Source: Trichuris trichiura (taxonomy: Eukaryota; Nematoda; Enoplea; Trichinellida; Trichuridae). From it: 64,000 nucleotides of DNA. Positions within the stretch are counted from its first letter, which is position 1, and each line of letters starts with the position of its first letter. The DNA lies in the NCBI GenBank assembly GCA_037903355.1, contig JBAJFE010000005.1, positions 4,278,001 to 4,342,000 on the forward strand, in the 5' to 3' direction. Below, one piece after another: positions 61,101-64,000 of this stretch. A program made the position numbers and the translations under genes. The notes beneath the pieces are model-generated. The model was given only the letters and a program-made list of their open reading frames with translations. It ran no database searches and was not told the DNA's origin.

Positions 61101-63026
61101 TTTTCGCTCCAAACTTCAAAAGAGTTCTTACGGCCGAAGCAAAGCCATGAGCGGCTGCAAAGTCGATTGGTCGGATGCCCTCTTTGTTGGTTCTAAAAAA
61201 ACGCGCATGTCACTTTTCGCTTCTTCAAAGATGAATGCAAAAATATGCAAATGGGACAAACCTATTTACGTCCGCTCCGAAGCTGACAAGTTTTTTTATA
61301 ATCAAGTCATGCCCCTCTTGGGCGGCTCTATGCAATGGCGTATCGCCGTTGTTGTCTTGGGCGTTCGCTTCGGCTCCATTCATTAGAAGCATAGCTGCAC
61401 GTTCGGTTCGACCGGTTGCCGCGCAAAGGTGCAATGGAGTACTGCCGCAATCCGTTTTCGCTGTCAAACTGGCACCGTTTGCAATGAGAAGCTCGGTTAC
61501 GGTAGTCCCGCTTGAACTTGCTACCGCGCAGTGCAACGGTGTCTAAGGGAAATAAAATTTAAAAATTTCTAACACTTAGCTTTCCCGCCAGTTTTACGGA
61601 GAAGAACACATCTAGAAAAAAGAGGATGGGCATCGTAAACGCGGCGTCGTCCAAAAAAACAATATTATGCAAAATTCGAGCAGCTTATAATGATTACAGG
61701 TTACGAGTTACTCCCCGTATGAAGTTAATCAACTGTTGACCTATAAAATTAACAGTTGTTTGTTAAAACAAAGCTGTTTAATCGGTTTGTGGAAAAATAT
61801 TGCAGCAGATACTGTAGCTAGAACCTGCGCATCAATTATTCAATTTTCAAATTTGTTTACATATTTAGGTTGACTATAGTTGACTGGACAGTTTGTTTTT
61901 ACGCGCGACCATGAGAAAGCAAGGTAACAATTTTTTAAAATGATTTTATGGGATAATTCAAATTGAAAACTTACCATGAACCTGCTATTACGCTTTTCCA
62001 CGTCCGCACCGGCTTCAAGCAAGGCGGATGCGACGCTTGTACGCCCATTCCTGGTTGCTACGTGAAGTGGGGTGTCACCGTTACTTGTCACCGAATGGAC
62101 ATCCAAAACTGATCCACGACGCCCTGGTTCCAATAAGAGCTCGCAAATAGCCGCATGTCCTCCCGCGGCAGCGCAATGCAAAGCGTTGTATGTCTGCCCA
62201 AGAAAAGAGAGTGTAGTCTTACGTTGGAACAATGTCCGTTTTATTACCTCTCCGTCTCTAGCGTCTGGATTGGCGCCAGCTCGCAGCAAATCTTCCACAA
62301 TGGTTTGATGACCTGCAAATGCAGCAAGATGCAATGGTTGACGACCCTGCTGGTCTCTTGCGTCTATCAATGCATTATTTTGCAGTAGAAGACGAACTAT
62401 CTGCAATTGTTTAAAGTTACTCGCGGATTGTTGCGTACGGTGCCCACCTGGCCATGCCCAAAATAGGCTGCATAATGCAAAGGTGTATAACCAGCTTTGT
62501 CCGTTGCATTGACGTCTTTTACCGCTCGAGCGAGAAGTAGAGCACATTCCAGTGAATTGTTAGCTGCGCATACATGCAAAGGTGTTAGCCATGTGCTGTC
62601 AGTCGGCTTTGGGTCGCAACCGTAATCCAGCAAAGTCTCCACAATGAAATGGTTATTCTGCCGGCAAGCTCTGTGCAATGGGGTTAGCTGACGGCAATCC
62701 TTCTTGTCCAAAGGTGCCCCATTATCTATGCACCATTCGGCAATTGGAAAGTCTCCAACGAATGCCGCTGCGTGTAGCGGAGTCTGGCCATTGCTATCCT
62801 ACAAACCGCTGTATGGAACAAACGATTCTTCCCAAGCAGCTTAAGAGTCGTTCGTGGCCAGTTTGAATAGGAAAAACGACTGCACAACCAAAAAAGGCAA
62901 TACCTCAGCAGAGATGAGCTCTTTTTTCTTGCAAAGCTTTTGTACGGCCGCAAGGTTACTGCTTAGAATAGCGTCAAAAAGTTCTGCGATCTCTGCTTCG
63001 GTCACAATCGACTGTTCATTCACCAT
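58136..63026 (-). CDS. ankrd28: ANKRD28/44/52-type ankyrin repeat protein (PP6 regulatory subunit), 20 exons
   Basis: The ANKRD28/44/52 proteins are large ankyrin scaffolds of the protein phosphatase 6 holoenzyme. Exons (minus): 62904-63026, 62448-62798, 62248-62400, 61975-62193, 61262-61542, 61037-61192, 60917-60982, 60722-60862, 60550-60661, 60412-60486, 60289-60364, 60105-60230, 59760-59853, 59295-59704, 59145-59232, 59004-59087, 58811-58956, 58670-58749, 58544-58617, 58136-58493. They join in phase to 1,070 residues (human ANKRD28 1,053). An N-terminal AELFDAILSSNLAAVQKL is followed by some 25-28 ankyrin repeats with TPLH signatures (GQTPLHAAAFVGD, LTPLHRACRQNN, GDTPLHVATRNG, TPLHVGCSSGG, GTTPLMEAAKRG). 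The last residues, SSSDSELY, echo the ANKRD28 end DSDSETY. The start is the nearest ATG in frame; an alternative start at 63112 (MADGFAAD) could be spliced in. The donor after 58544 is GC (GCAAGT). Confidence 0.92.
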
Positions 63027-63157
63027 ATTGGAATACAAACTTCGAACGGATCTCTGAATAGCAGGCTTAGGCGTTATACTCACCGTCTGCCGCAAATCCG
63101 TCAGCCATCGAATGCAGCTAAAAATGAACGCTCCGTAAGTTATATTCATACTTCTTA

Positions 63158-63660
63158 ATGTTGCATTACTGTTTCAAAGTTTGCGAAAAGATTAGACCTT
63201 ACAAGCATTTAAATGAGCGAATAGAAAACAATTACAAAAAAATTAAACTAACCCTGAAATGGGGAAAGGTAGTGCGCCAACTTCTCGCCAATATTATGCT
63301 CAACATAGCATCACTTAAACGCTCACTTTTTAGTCTTACAGTACACTGGACAGCAGGTACTTTGCAAGAATTTCTTATATTTATGTGCTTAACCAATCCT
63401 GCGCAAAAAGATACATTAGCTGATTTCTTCAATGCAAGTAAAGCTATTTTTTTACGATGTATAAAACTTCAGCCAGTTGCAAACATTGAACAGTTGGCGG
63501 GAAAAATGGAAAATCTTTCCCGCGTATGCACTCTCTCAAAAAAGTAAGCTTAGTGCTGACGACGAAGTGTTGGCTAAAAACTATTTTTTAAAAATCTTTC
63601 AGTGATATTTTAATTAAGAGGACTACCTATTGTACTCTCAAGTCAAGACAGCCTATTTGA
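63158..63660 (+). CDS. small unrecognised protein, 2 exons
   Basis: An ATG frame at 63158-63543 ends at a good donor (GTAAGC), and an acceptor (aatctttcag) at 63602 restores the frame for 18 codons to TGA at 63660. The spliced product is 147 residues. It is helical and basic: KWGKVVRQLLANIMLNIASL, AGTLQEFLIFMCLTNPAQKD, LADFFNASKAIFLRCIKLQP, ending in TYCTLKSRQPI. No family was recognised. If the intron is retained, the first exon stops at once (129 residues). It is divergent from the ankyrin gene with about 130 bp between the starts, which suggests a shared promoter. Confidence 0.5.
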
Positions 63661-63795
63661 TGTTTTGCAAAAATTGAAAAAGGCTAAACTTCATTTGCTT
63701 TGAAAATGCAATTTCATATTTCGCAAGGAGCACTGCTCCGTTTGTAATCAGCTTTAGGCTTGCCGCGAAAGAACACAAAATTTCAACGTCGGTAG

Positions 63796-63801
63796 TTTAT
63801 T
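63796..63801 (-). terminator. poly(A) signal of the SEC13-like gene
   Basis: AATAAA on the minus strand, 15 bases after the stop at 63816. Confidence 0.7.
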
Positions 63802-63815
63802 AATCTTCAAAAAAT

Positions 63816-64000
63816 TTATCGTCTCCCCCCTCCAGAAGCTTTGTGCTTTCGCTTCTCTTCCGACACGAGTACCCACCCATTTTCGGGGGATTGTTGCCAT
63901 ATAGATACCTGAAAACAGTTAGTGTCGTACGGTATTCAATTTAAATTTGAAACGTAGAACCTGATTATCGCCAAAACCAGTAGCCAAGAAAGTACCGCAG
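63816..64000 (-). CDS. sec13: SEC13-like WD40 protein, C-terminal exons only (5' end outside window)
   Basis: Two exons are visible: 63961 to the window edge, and 63816-63908. They join in phase as GTFLATGFGDNQVSIWQQ followed by SPENGWVLVSEE and a basic tail. This matches the last WD40 blade of SEC13 (ANILAVSGGDNKVTLWKE, then GQWVCISD). SEC13 is shared by the COPII coat outer cage and the nuclear pore Y-complex. The identification rests on about 30 residues, so another WD40 protein is possible. The tail KHKASGGGRR is not typical of SEC13. Confidence 0.65.

Overview
This is a stretch of a small-genome animal, most likely a nematode. Most genes are broken into short exons by introns of about 35-70 bp, exons are spliced in phase, and the encoded families are metazoan (FoxP, BTG/Tob, NDNF, ANKRD28-type ankyrin protein, UBL4). 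The V-ATPase C subunit has nematode-like residues. Keeping a zinc-finger FoxP and an NDNF may point to an early-branching nematode, but that is inference. No bacterial operons, CRISPR arrays, rRNA or tRNA genes were seen.

Layout. 0-6.7 kb: tail of an unidentified gene, then about 6.6 kb without a recognisable gene. 6.7-7.7 kb: a BTG/Tob gene (+), followed by a pyrimidine-rich stretch and about 4.7 kb of gene-poor DNA. 13.7-16.5 kb: GDP-mannose 4,6-dehydratase (-), with a foldback repeat in its largest intron. 18.7-22.8 kb: a 1,356-residue Lys/Ala/Pro/Glu repeat protein with a hydrophobic N-terminus (+). 23.9-31.1 kb: a dense cluster of V-ATPase subunit C (-), an unrecognised coiled-coil protein (+), a UBL4/Get5-like protein (-) and eIF3i (+). 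31.1-36.3 kb: gene-poor, with a second foldback copy. 36.3-39.4 kb: FoxP (-). 39.4-53.7 kb: mostly gene-poor, with an unrecognised possible multi-exon gene (47.5-50.0 kb) and an odd ORF with one internal TGA (50.7-51.0 kb). 53.7-64 kb: dense again, with NDUFAF4-like and TRMU/MnmA (+, 110 bp apart), NDNF and a 20-exon ANKRD28/44/52-type protein (-), a small unknown two-exon gene (+), and the 3' end of a SEC13-like gene (-).

How they work together. Most genes are unrelated housekeeping or developmental genes. The one suggestive pair is NDUFAF4 (complex I assembly) with TRMU (mitochondrial tRNA thiolation). They lie in tandem at operon-like spacing and both serve the mitochondrial respiratory chain. 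Exon models were built by hand from conserved protein order, splice signals and phase. 61 introns were placed in this way, three of them GC-AG. Nothing was checked against transcripts or databases.
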